A stretch of DNA of 53,075 nt from Oscillospiraceae bacterium (GTDB lineage: Bacteria > Bacillota > Clostridia > Oscillospirales > Oscillospiraceae): the NCBI GenBank assembly GCA_017406005.1, contig JAFQZI010000081.1, forward strand, positions 1 to 53,075, in the 5' to 3' direction. Every line of letters starts with the position of its first letter. Within the stretch, counting starts at the first letter, position 1. Under the pieces are notes generated by a model. That model was not told where the DNA came from. It worked only from the letters and a program-made list of their open reading frames with translations, and ran no database searches. The translations under genes and the position numbers were made by a program. Below, one piece after another: positions 33,492 through 41,625 of the stretch.

Positions 33492-33857
33492 ATGAAATTC
33501 AAAATGGTACATGAAAACTATAATGTAGTAAATCTGGATACTTCTATCCGCTTCTATGAGAAAGCTCTCGGATTGAAAGAGGCGAGAAGAAAAACAGGCG
33601 ATGGTTATATCATTGTGTATTTGAGCAATGAAGAAGCGGATTTTGAACTGGAGCTGACCTGGCTTGCCGACCATCCGCAGAAGTATGACATCGGCGAAGA
33701 GGAATTCCACCTCGCTTTCAAAACAGATGACTATGAAGGAGCCCACGCGCTGCACGAAGAGATGGGTTGCATCGTGTTTGAAAATCCCAGGATGGGAATT
33801 TACTTTATCACGGACCCGGATGGGTACTGGCTGGAAATTATACCGGAACGCCGATAA
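33492..33857 (+). CDS. VOC/glyoxalase-family protein, 121 aa
   Basis: A single glyoxalase-type repeat pair: HENYNVVNLDTSIRFYEKALGLKE at the start and YFITDPDGYWLEIIPER at the end, with metal-ligand positions His, Glu and Glu in the usual places (H8, ELELT, WLEII). It resembles lactoylglutathione lyase by sequence pattern. Low-thiol clostridia may use other thiols, so the substrate is not assigned. Ribosome site GAAAGGGAAGAG. The next gene starts at the base after its stop. Confidence 0.9.
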   Translation: MKFKMVHENYNVVNLDTSIRFYEKALGLKEARRKTGDGYIIVYLSNEEADFELELTWLADHPQKYDIGEEEFHLAFKTDDYEGAHALHEEMGCIVFENPRMGIYFITDPDGYWLEIIPERR

Positions 33858-34556
33858 ATGACAGTCTTTTTTGACGTAGACGATACCATTTACAGCAGAG
33901 GCGATGCATTTGTGCAAGCCTGCGAAGCCTTTTTTAAACCGGGGCTTGCGGACGCCTATGGTGTTTATCTGCTGTGCAACCGGCGTACCAATGAAGTTTT
34001 CAAAGCCTCCCAGCACGGAGAGATCTCGATGGATGAGATGAATATCTATCGCTATTGCAAAGGCTTTGCCGATGCGGGGCTGGAACTGTCTGCACAGGAT
34101 GCACTGAGGTTCCAAAAGGCTTATCAGGAGGCGCTGAAGAAGATCACTTGTTCCCCTGTTATGAAGCAGATCCTTAATACTTGTGCCGACATTGCGGAAG
34201 GGATGGGAATTCTGACCAACGGTCCGTCTGACAAACAGCGGGGAAAGATCGCCGCGCTCGGGATTGCTCCGTGGTTCCCGGCTGACTGGATCATCGTTTC
34301 CGGCGAAGTTGGAACGGACAAACCGGAATCCGATATTTTCCGTCTCGCAGAAAAAATAAGCGGCAAAACCGGAAAAGAATTGCTCTACATAGGAGATTCA
34401 CCGGAACTGGATATTATTCCGGCTGCTGAGCTGGGCTGGAAGACAATCTGGTTCAATCGGCGCAGGCTGGATGTGACGCTTTGCAGGGGTATGGCAGATT
34501 ATATTGTGCAGACAGAGGAAGAGCTCCTCAATGTTTTGCCTGCAGCGCTGATGTAA
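33858..34556 (+). CDS. HAD-superfamily hydrolase, 232 aa
   Basis: Motif I FFDVDDTIY (nucleophile and acid Asp pair), motif II ILTNGPSD, motif III KPESDIFRLAE and motif IV YIGDSPELDIIPAAELGWKTIWFN. The helical cap (about residues 15-105) is of the C1 type. It is a phosphatase of unknown substrate in the cytosol. It starts directly at the stop of the VOC gene, so translation is coupled. Confidence 0.9.
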   Translation: MTVFFDVDDTIYSRGDAFVQACEAFFKPGLADAYGVYLLCNRRTNEVFKASQHGEISMDEMNIYRYCKGFADAGLELSAQDALRFQKAYQEALKKITCSPVMKQILNTCADIAEGMGILTNGPSDKQRGKIAALGIAPWFPADWIIVSGEVGTDKPESDIFRLAEKISGKTGKELLYIGDSPELDIIPAAELGWKTIWFNRRRLDVTLCRGMADYIVQTEEELLNVLPAALM

Positions 34557-34582
34557 TTCCTTAAGAAAAGAGAATCTGAAAA

Positions 34583-35083
34583 ATGGATATGAATTATTGT
34601 ATGCAGTGCGGTACAAAATTGCAGATCAGGCAGCATCCGACGGAAGGTGAAATTCCGTTCTGCGAAACCTGCAACGCTTTTCGGTATCCGGTGTTCAATA
34701 CGGCTGTCAGTATGATTGTTATGAATCCGGACAAGTCAAAACTCATTCTGATCAAACAATACGGTCGCCCGCATTATATTCTGGTCGCGGGATATGTCAA
34801 CAAAGGAGAAGACGCAGAGGATGCTGTTGTCAGGGAGATAAAGGAAGAGATCGGGCTCACCGTAAAATCTGTCCATTTCAACCACAGCCATTATTTTGCT
34901 CCGTCCAATACACTGATGTTGAACTTTACGGCTATAGTGGAGGATCAGGATGTCCATCCGAACTGGGAGGTAGACAGCTGGCAGTGGTTTTCTACGGAAG
35001 AAGCCAGAAGCCGGGTTAAACCCGGCAGCCTGGCGGAGGCTTTTTTAAACGGCTATCTGGATGGGAGATATTGTTTTCCATGA
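34583..35083 (+). CDS. Nudix hydrolase with N-terminal zinc ribbon, 166 aa
   Basis: Zinc-ribbon cysteines CMQCGT and FCETC (residues 6-9 and 31-34) precede a perfect Nudix box, G-x5-E-x7-RE-I-K-EE-I-G-L, beginning at GYVNKGEDAED. This layout resembles a short NudC (NAD pyrophosphatase) lacking the N-terminal domain. It probably hydrolyses a nucleoside-diphosphate derivative. The stop overlaps the start of the dipeptidase gene (ATGA). Confidence 0.9.
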   Translation: MDMNYCMQCGTKLQIRQHPTEGEIPFCETCNAFRYPVFNTAVSMIVMNPDKSKLILIKQYGRPHYILVAGYVNKGEDAEDAVVREIKEEIGLTVKSVHFNHSHYFAPSNTLMLNFTAIVEDQDVHPNWEVDSWQWFSTEEARSRVKPGSLAEAFLNGYLDGRYCFP

Positions 35084-36048
35084 ATATGAGAGTTATAGAC
35101 TTGCATTGCGATACAATCCTCGGCTGCTATACAAGGGCAAAAGCACTCCGGGATTATCCCGGCCATATCAGCTTGGAAAAACTGCAGAAAGGCGAGTGCC
35201 TTGCCCAGTGTTTTGCACTTTTTATTCCGACACATGAATCCGGCCGGGAATACTTCGGCGTTGAGCGGGATCCCTGGGAACTGTATCATGCGCTTTTGAA
35301 ATGTTATAAAGAGAATATGGCAGCCTGCGCCGATGTAATCCGCCCTGCACTGACAGCCGGGGATATCCGAAAAAACAAAGAGTCCGGTTTTATTTCCTCA
35401 ATTCTGACAGTGGAAGACAGTGTGGAAATCAACGGGCAATTGGAACGCCTGGATGAAATGTTTCTGGATGGCGTAAGGATGATTACGCTCACATGGAACT
35501 ATGAAAACAGCGTTGGTTTTCCCAACAGTGCAGAGCCTGAGGCACATCTTTCAAAAGGCATGAAGCCGTTTGGGATCCAGGTTCTGGAAAGGATGAACGA
35601 ACTCGGTATAATTGTAGATGTCTCCCACCTCTCAGAGGCAGGGTTTTATGATGTAGCGCGGTATAGTAAAAAACCTTTTGCGGCGAGCCACAGCTGCTGC
35701 AGAGCGTTGAAAGATCATTCCCGTAATCTGACAGATGATCAGCTCCGTTCAATCGGAGATGCGGGAGGAGTTGTCGGGATAAACTTTTATGATGTTTTTC
35801 TTGGAAACAGAGACGGCTTTACTGCTGTAGAAGATATTATCCGCCATATGGTATATGCCAAAAACAAGGCCGGCATCGAAAGCGTAGCACTCGGTTCCGA
35901 TCTGGATGGCATCGAAAGCACGCTGGAGTTTTTAGATTATTCCGGTTATCCGCGTCTTCTTGCCGCTATGGAAAAGAAGTTTACGGCAGATGAAATTGAC
36001 AAGATCTGCTCCGGCAACTTTCTTCGTGTCTTTTCTGCTCAAATGTAG
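35080..36048 (+). CDS. Membrane-dipeptidase-family peptidase (M19)
   Basis: The 322-residue protein has M19 signatures: DLHCDT (first zinc ligands), SSILTVEDSVEI, MITLTWNYENSVG, IIVDVSHLSEAGFYDVA, FAASHSCCRAL and ALGSDLDGIE. It cleaves dipeptides with zinc. No signal peptide or membrane anchor is present, so a cytosolic location is inferred. ATG 35080 overlaps the Nudix stop; an upstream TTG (35071) is in frame but less likely. Confidence 0.92.
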   Translation: MNMRVIDLHCDTILGCYTRAKALRDYPGHISLEKLQKGECLAQCFALFIPTHESGREYFGVERDPWELYHALLKCYKENMAACADVIRPALTAGDIRKNKESGFISSILTVEDSVEINGQLERLDEMFLDGVRMITLTWNYENSVGFPNSAEPEAHLSKGMKPFGIQVLERMNELGIIVDVSHLSEAGFYDVARYSKKPFAASHSCCRALKDHSRNLTDDQLRSIGDAGGVVGINFYDVFLGNRDGFTAVEDIIRHMVYAKNKAGIESVALGSDLDGIESTLEFLDYSGYPRLLAAMEKKFTADEIDKICSGNFLRVFSAQM

Positions 36049-36121
36049 GAATTGACGGAAATAGGAAACTATGATAAAATCTACTTTTGATTTAAGTTTT
36101 AAAAGGAGTTGTATGTCCTAA

Positions 36122-37402
36122 ATGGATGATGGCAGTCGATTGCCTTGGATTATAGCAGCAGTTCTCGTTTTGTGCGCAGCCTACTGCGCTTTAGCGGAGA
36201 CTGCTTTTGCGTCAGCTTCCCGCCCGAAACTCAAAGTCGCTGCGGAAGCCGGCAATAGAAAAGCACAGGATGCGCTCAGAATTACCGATCATTTTGATAA
36301 AGCGATTACGACGATCCTGATTTGCACCAACATTGTGCATCTCTCTGTTGCATCGCTTGTTACTGTAACTGTGACAAAAAAGTGGGGCTTGAGCGCCGTT
36401 TCTCTCGGCACGATCATCACGACGATGGTGGTGTTTTTTGCCGGAGAAATGCTTCCGAAAAGTATTGCGAAGAAGTTCCCTGAACCCGCGGCACTTTTCT
36501 GTGCAGGTCCCCTGAATGTTCTTATGACAGTGTTTTCCCCGCTGTCCATGCTTCTCACTGCAATTGGTGAGCATGTTTCCAAATCCGTAAAAGGGGAGCC
36601 GGAACTCTCTGTAACAGAAGACGAGCTCTATGATATTATTGAAGATATGACCGAAGAAGGCACGCTGGATGAAGAGCAGGGCGACCTGATTTCCTCAGCA
36701 CTTCAGTTTGGGGATTTAACCGTGGAGAGTGTGCTGACGCCGCGGGTAGACATTGTTGCACTGAATGTGAAAAGCCCGCTGGAGGAGATCCTCTCCGTGA
36801 TTCGTTCCTGCAATCACAGCCGGCTGCCTGTCTATGAGGATACCATCGATCACATCATAGGGATTTTACAGATCCGTAAATTCATTAAAAGCTACCTTCA
36901 TGAACGGGAAGCGATGGATCTGCAGGCTCTGCTGGACGAACCGTTGTTTATCCATCAGAGTACCAGCCTTGACAGCGTTCTTCCGCTGATGACGCGCAAC
37001 AGGCAGAGTATTGCCATTGTCACGGATAATTACGGGGGTACTCTCGGCCTCATTACCATTGAAGATATGCTGGAAGAACTGGTTGGTGAAATCTGGGACG
37101 AAGACGATGTTGTTGAAGAGAGCATTGTTTCACTCGGAAACAATGAATATACAGTTGATGCTGACGAGCATGTAAGCGATACTTTTGAAGAGATCGGATT
37201 TGAAGATCCGGAAGATAATGAGGAACTGGTGGACACGGTTCTCGGAGCATGGGCGTATGAACAGTTTGGTTCGATCCCGCATCAGGGTGAGAGCTTCCTC
37301 TACCACAATCTTCAGGTGACAGTAGAGGAGATGGATCACAACCGCATTGTGCGGCTGAAGCTCTCCATTCTGCCTGAAGAGGCGGAAGGAGGCGAGACAT
37401 AA
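36122..37402 (+). CDS. CNNM/CorC-HlyC family transporter-associated protein 1
   Basis: The 426-residue protein has four hydrophobic segments in a DUF21/CNNM domain (about residues 7-160, including CALAETAFASASRPKL and FFAGEMLPKS), a CBS pair (about 190-320, TPRVDIVALNVKS and SIAIVTDNYGGTLGLITIEDML), and a C-terminal CorC_HlyC domain. The family is linked to Mg2+ or Co2+ efflux and homeostasis. AAGGAG at 36102 is followed first by a tiny frame ATG TCC TAA (36113-36121), then ATG 36122. The next gene is a close paralogue starting at the base after its stop. Confidence 0.9.
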   Translation: MDDGSRLPWIIAAVLVLCAAYCALAETAFASASRPKLKVAAEAGNRKAQDALRITDHFDKAITTILICTNIVHLSVASLVTVTVTKKWGLSAVSLGTIITTMVVFFAGEMLPKSIAKKFPEPAALFCAGPLNVLMTVFSPLSMLLTAIGEHVSKSVKGEPELSVTEDELYDIIEDMTEEGTLDEEQGDLISSALQFGDLTVESVLTPRVDIVALNVKSPLEEILSVIRSCNHSRLPVYEDTIDHIIGILQIRKFIKSYLHEREAMDLQALLDEPLFIHQSTSLDSVLPLMTRNRQSIAIVTDNYGGTLGLITIEDMLEELVGEIWDEDDVVEESIVSLGNNEYTVDADEHVSDTFEEIGFEDPEDNEELVDTVLGAWAYEQFGSIPHQGESFLYHNLQVTVEEMDHNRIVRLKLSILPEEAEGGET

Positions 37403-38671
37403 ATGACAATCTTTCTCGTGATTGCCGGTATTGTGCTTTGCGTGCTTGGGTCAGCCTTCTTCTCTGCTTCGGAAATGGCATATTCTTCCTGCAGTGCACT
37501 GCGGCTTGAAAATCTGGAAGAAGAGGGCTCCAGACCTGCAAAGACAGCGCGCTATATTCTGGAGCATTTTGATGATACTCTGAGCACGATCCTGATTGGC
37601 AACAATCTCGTTAATATTGCAAGTTCTTCCCTTGCATCTGTTCTGCTGATTGTCCTGCTTGGGACGAAAGCCGGAGAAAAGTATGCCTGGGCAGCTACTG
37701 CGGTGATGACCATTCTTGTGATCATTTGCGGTGAGACAATCCCCAAAATCACGGCCAAAAAGAATGCAAACCGTTTTGCCCTCAGTTTTGCCTATCCGGT
37801 GCGCGTGCTGATGGTGCTTCTTGCACCGGTGGTGTGGATAGTTGTGAAGCTGATCCATCTGTTGATGCTTCCGTTTAAGGGTCCGGAGGAGGAAGAAGAT
37901 CCTGAAGCTGCTGTGGAAGAACTCCAGAATATCATTGAAACCGCGGAGGATGAGGAAGTTCTTGACGAAGAACGCTCTGAGCTTGTCCGTTCTGCAATTG
38001 ACTTTTCGGATATTATGGCTTCCGAGGTAATGACAGCCAGGGTAGACGTTTATGCGATCGACATAGAGGATGATTGGGAAAAAATCCTCACGCAGGTGGA
38101 CGGATCCCCCTATTCCAGGCTTCCGGTTTACCAGGAGAGCATTGACAATATTATCGGAGTGCTCTATCTGAACCGTTTTCTGAAAGCACTAACGGAAAGC
38201 GATTATACGGATATCCGGTCACTTTTGATGCCGCCAGTATATATTTATAAGACAATGAAGCTTCCCGATGTCCTGAACAGGCTGAGAAAAGCAAAGCAGC
38301 ATCTTGCCATTGTTTCGGATGAATACGGCGGTACGCTCGGCGTCGTCTCTATGGAAGATGTGATGGAACAGATCGTTGGAGATATCTGGGACGAGACGGA
38401 CACCGTGGAACAGGAAGTCATCCAGCGTGCTGAGAATGAGTTTGAGCTGGACGGCGATATGGTTATTGCAGACTTTCTGGAGCTGGTTGGTATCCGGGAG
38501 GAAGACTTTGAAGCGGAAAGCGAAACGGTAGGCGGCTGGACAGTTGAAATGTTCGGGGAATTTCCCAAAGCGGGAGACAGTTTCTCCTATCAAAATATGG
38601 ATCTCACCGTTCTTTCTATGGATGGGCGGAGAGTGGAAAAGGTTCTGGTAAAGCTCCATGAAAATCACTGA
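37403..38671 (+). CDS. CNNM/CorC-HlyC family transporter-associated protein 2
   Basis: The 422-residue protein has the same plan as its neighbour: DUF21/CNNM membrane domain (FSASEMAYSSCSALRLENLEEEGS, ICGETIPKI), CBS pair (MTARVDVYAIDIED, LAIVSDEYGGTLGVVSMEDVM) and CorC_HlyC tail. The pair arose by tandem duplication, but the two are well diverged. Whether they form a heteromer is inference. AGGAGG lies just before ATG 37403. Its last 14 bases overlap the amidohydrolase gene. Confidence 0.9.
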   Translation: MTIFLVIAGIVLCVLGSAFFSASEMAYSSCSALRLENLEEEGSRPAKTARYILEHFDDTLSTILIGNNLVNIASSSLASVLLIVLLGTKAGEKYAWAATAVMTILVIICGETIPKITAKKNANRFALSFAYPVRVLMVLLAPVVWIVVKLIHLLMLPFKGPEEEEDPEAAVEELQNIIETAEDEEVLDEERSELVRSAIDFSDIMASEVMTARVDVYAIDIEDDWEKILTQVDGSPYSRLPVYQESIDNIIGVLYLNRFLKALTESDYTDIRSLLMPPVYIYKTMKLPDVLNRLRKAKQHLAIVSDEYGGTLGVVSMEDVMEQIVGDIWDETDTVEQEVIQRAENEFELDGDMVIADFLELVGIREEDFEAESETVGGWTVEMFGEFPKAGDSFSYQNMDLTVLSMDGRRVEKVLVKLHENH

Positions 38672-39788
38672 TGCTCACATCCACTACTCCCCCCAGACCG
38701 GGCCGGAGTTTCTGACAGCTTTTCTTGATCGGACAGAGACGGATAGTGCGGTCATTCAGGCGGTGTCACATTCACGTTGTATCTCGCTGATTCCCGGGGC
38801 ACTCGTGATGAAAGACCGGAACCCGGGCCGGTTTTATGTATTTGGCAGCCCGGATCTGAGCGAGTATTATCTTCACCCGGACAGTATCGGAGAGCATCTG
38901 GCAGAGTATATTTCACAGATCCTTGCCGCAGGCTGCGATGGAGTCAAATTACTGGAGGGGAAACCGCAGATGCGGAAAACCGTCCCTGTTCCGGATTTTG
39001 ATTTGAACTGCTGGGAACCGTTCTGGGCTTATGCCGAAAAAGAAGCTGTGCCGATCCTCTGGCACGTAAACGACCCGGAAACAAACTGGTGCGCCAATCC
39101 GTCTCCCTGGCTGAAACGTCAGGGCTGGTGGTATGATGAGACCTTTATCAACAATGAAGAACAGTATGGTCAGGTCTTCCGTGTGCTGGAGAGGCATCCG
39201 AGCCTGAAAATCGTTTTTGCTCACTTTTTGTTTTTCTCTGCTCAGCTCGATCGGCTGGATGCCCTGATGAGCTGTTATCCGAATCTGATGGTGGATTTGA
39301 CACCCGGCATTGAAATGTACGAGAATTTTTCCGCAAACATAAGCGGGGCAAAAACCTTCTTTGAAAAATACCATGACAGAATTGCGTATGGTACAGATAT
39401 TGGCGGGCGCTGTGTTCTGACCAATGAAGGGGAACCGTTTAATGAGAAGGAAAACCTCCTTCGCCCGCAGATTGTACGGCGATTTTTAACCATGGAGGGA
39501 GAAGAAACTGTTTCGGCCGACGGGGAATTCCTGCACGACAGGGCACCGTTTGTCATGCACGGCCTTGGCCTCTCCGGAGACCGGCTGGAAGAAATAATGG
39601 ATCGCAACATCCGTGCTTTTATCGGAGGAGATCCAAAACCTGTGGATGCGGAAGAAACGCTGATGCTCTGTGCATATCTGCGTGAAAAACTGGCTGAGAT
39701 GACTTCCCGCGACGAGGCATTTCACCCGGATGCTTCCGAGATTGACATGGCAGAGCGGTATTTCAGCAAAAAATACTATGAAGATTGA
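38658..39788 (+). CDS. Amidohydrolase-2 family protein
   Basis: The 376-residue TIM-barrel protein has HxH in ITDAHIHYSP, GCDGVKLLEGKPQM, ILWHVND, IVFAHFLF and YGTDIGG, the metal-ligand positions of amidohydrolase-2 enzymes (decarboxylases and lactonases among them). The reaction is unknown. It overlaps the preceding CorC gene by 14 bases (AAGCTCC-ATG), so it is co-translated. The C-terminal extension after residue 330 is helical and charged. Confidence 0.85.
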   Translation: MKITDAHIHYSPQTGPEFLTAFLDRTETDSAVIQAVSHSRCISLIPGALVMKDRNPGRFYVFGSPDLSEYYLHPDSIGEHLAEYISQILAAGCDGVKLLEGKPQMRKTVPVPDFDLNCWEPFWAYAEKEAVPILWHVNDPETNWCANPSPWLKRQGWWYDETFINNEEQYGQVFRVLERHPSLKIVFAHFLFFSAQLDRLDALMSCYPNLMVDLTPGIEMYENFSANISGAKTFFEKYHDRIAYGTDIGGRCVLTNEGEPFNEKENLLRPQIVRRFLTMEGEETVSADGEFLHDRAPFVMHGLGLSGDRLEEIMDRNIRAFIGGDPKPVDAEETLMLCAYLREKLAEMTSRDEAFHPDASEIDMAERYFSKKYYED

Positions 39789-39806
39789 GAGACTAAGAGA
39801 TCAATA

Positions 39807-41540
39807 ATGGGAACCATTACAGCAAAAACACCCTGGCAGGCCGCTATGGGCGACATTCCGATGCACCTGGAGTATTTCGAAGGCTCCATGTTCGATAAAG
39901 TAAAAGATATTGCAGACCGGTATCCCAACTATATCGCATTTGACTTTATGGGCAGGTCCACAACCTATCGGAAGATGGTCGAGCAAATAGAAAAATGCGC
40001 GAAGGCGCTGAAGACTATCGGTGTGCGGGAAGGGGATCGTGTAACGATCGCTCTCCCGAATTGCCCGCAGGCAATCTATATGTTCTATGCTGTCAATCTG
40101 GTCGGTGCAGTGTGTAATATGATCCACCCGCTCTCTGCAGAGAAAGAAATTGAGTTCTATCTCAATGCTTCCCGCAGCGTTACGGCAATTACACTGGATC
40201 AGTTTTACCACAAGTTTGAAAATATCCGCCAAAACACCGGCATTATCAATACCATTATTGCTTCTGTAAAGGATGAGCTCAGCAAACCCGTCCGTGCCGG
40301 CTATATGCTGACGGAAGGCAGGAAGATTCAGAAAATCCCAAAGGATGCCCCCGTGATCCGCTGGCGTGATTTTATGGCAATGAGCCGGTTCTGTTTCTAC
40401 AACTATAAGGTGGAACGCAAGAGTGATAATCCGGCTGTAATACTGTATTCCGGTGGAACAACTGGCACGACAAAAGGAATTGTCCTCACCAATAAGAACT
40501 TTAATGCACTTGGCCAGCAGGTGCGGGCAACAAATCCGATGTTCCGCGAGGGGGATAAGATGCTTGCCGCGATGCCGGTTTTTCATGGCTTCGGGCTCGG
40601 CGTCTGTATCCATACCATGCTTTCCCAGGGCGGTAGATGTATTCTTGTGCCCCGTTTCACGGCAAAAAGCTATGCAAAACTGATCGTTAGATACCACTGC
40701 AATTTTATAGCCGGTGTGCCCACCCTGTATGAAGCGCTTCTGCGCCTGCCCACGATGGACGGGGCAGACCTGAGCTGCCTGAAAGGCGTTTTTTCGGGAG
40801 GAGACTCGCTCTCCGTTGAGCTGAAAAAGAAGCTGGATAAATTCCTCTATGATCATAAGGCTACCATACAGGTGCGCGAGGGATATGGTACCACGGAAAC
40901 CGTAACGGCTTGCTGCCTGACGCCTCCGACGATGTTCAAGGAAGGCAGTATCGGCATCCCCTTCCCGGATACCTATATCAAGATTGTGGAACCCAACACC
41001 GATCGGGAACTCCCGTACGGAGAAGAAGGTGAAATCCTTCTTGCCGGGCCGACAGTGATGCAGGAATATATGGACAATCCGGAAGAGACAGCCCAGACGC
41101 TCCGCAAACATGCGGATGGGCTGACCTGGGTTTATACCGGAGATCTCGGCACGATGGATGAGGAAGGCTTTGTCTACTTCAAAGGGCGTGCCAAACGCAT
41201 GATAGTTACCTCCGGCTACAATGTCTATCCCGGGCAGCTTGAGAATATCCTTGATGCGCATGAGGCAGTGCAGATGAGCTGTGTGATTGGCGTGCCGGAT
41301 GCATACAAAATGCAGAAGGTGAAGGCATTTGTCAAGCTGTCGCCGGACGTTCCTGCAACGGACGAGACGAAACAGAAGCTGCTGGACTACTGCCGCAAGC
41401 ATATTGCGAAGTATGCCATGCCGTATGATATCGAATTCCGCACCGACCTCCCAAAGACACTGGTAGGCAAAGTTGCTTATCGTGTGCTGGAGGAGGAAGA
41501 ACTGGCAAAGATCAAAGCGGCTGAGGAAGAAAAAGCATAA
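39807..41540 (+). CDS. AMP-forming acyl-CoA ligase
   Basis: The 577-residue ANL-superfamily enzyme has the AMP-binding P-loop YSGGTTGTTKGIVLTN, the substrate motif EGYGTTETV, YTGDLGTMDEEGFVYFKGRAKRMIVTSGYNVYP and the C-terminal acylation lysine in KTLVGKVAYR. It activates a fatty or aromatic acid as acyl-AMP and then acyl-CoA. The chain length is not decidable. No membrane segment is seen. Its ribosome site is weak (AGAGATC), suggesting coupling to the amidohydrolase 18 bases upstream. Confidence 0.92.
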   Translation: MGTITAKTPWQAAMGDIPMHLEYFEGSMFDKVKDIADRYPNYIAFDFMGRSTTYRKMVEQIEKCAKALKTIGVREGDRVTIALPNCPQAIYMFYAVNLVGAVCNMIHPLSAEKEIEFYLNASRSVTAITLDQFYHKFENIRQNTGIINTIIASVKDELSKPVRAGYMLTEGRKIQKIPKDAPVIRWRDFMAMSRFCFYNYKVERKSDNPAVILYSGGTTGTTKGIVLTNKNFNALGQQVRATNPMFREGDKMLAAMPVFHGFGLGVCIHTMLSQGGRCILVPRFTAKSYAKLIVRYHCNFIAGVPTLYEALLRLPTMDGADLSCLKGVFSGGDSLSVELKKKLDKFLYDHKATIQVREGYGTTETVTACCLTPPTMFKEGSIGIPFPDTYIKIVEPNTDRELPYGEEGEILLAGPTVMQEYMDNPEETAQTLRKHADGLTWVYTGDLGTMDEEGFVYFKGRAKRMIVTSGYNVYPGQLENILDAHEAVQMSCVIGVPDAYKMQKVKAFVKLSPDVPATDETKQKLLDYCRKHIAKYAMPYDIEFRTDLPKTLVGKVAYRVLEEEELAKIKAAEEEKA

Positions 41541-41625
41541 GTGCATAAAAGAGCTATCTGTTATGCAAAAACATATTGCCAGGTAACTGAATCAAACTCA
41601 TTAAAGAAAATCAGGAGGTAAGCGT

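Noticed and set aside
32703-34115. A 470-codon minus-strand frame across tRNA-Ser and the GNAT and VOC genes
   Set aside because: It would run through a tRNA and several real genes; composition is that of a shadow frame.
39801-41546. A 581-codon minus-strand frame over the acyl-CoA ligase
   Set aside because: Antisense to a clearly identified ligase; no ribosome site and no recognisable domain.
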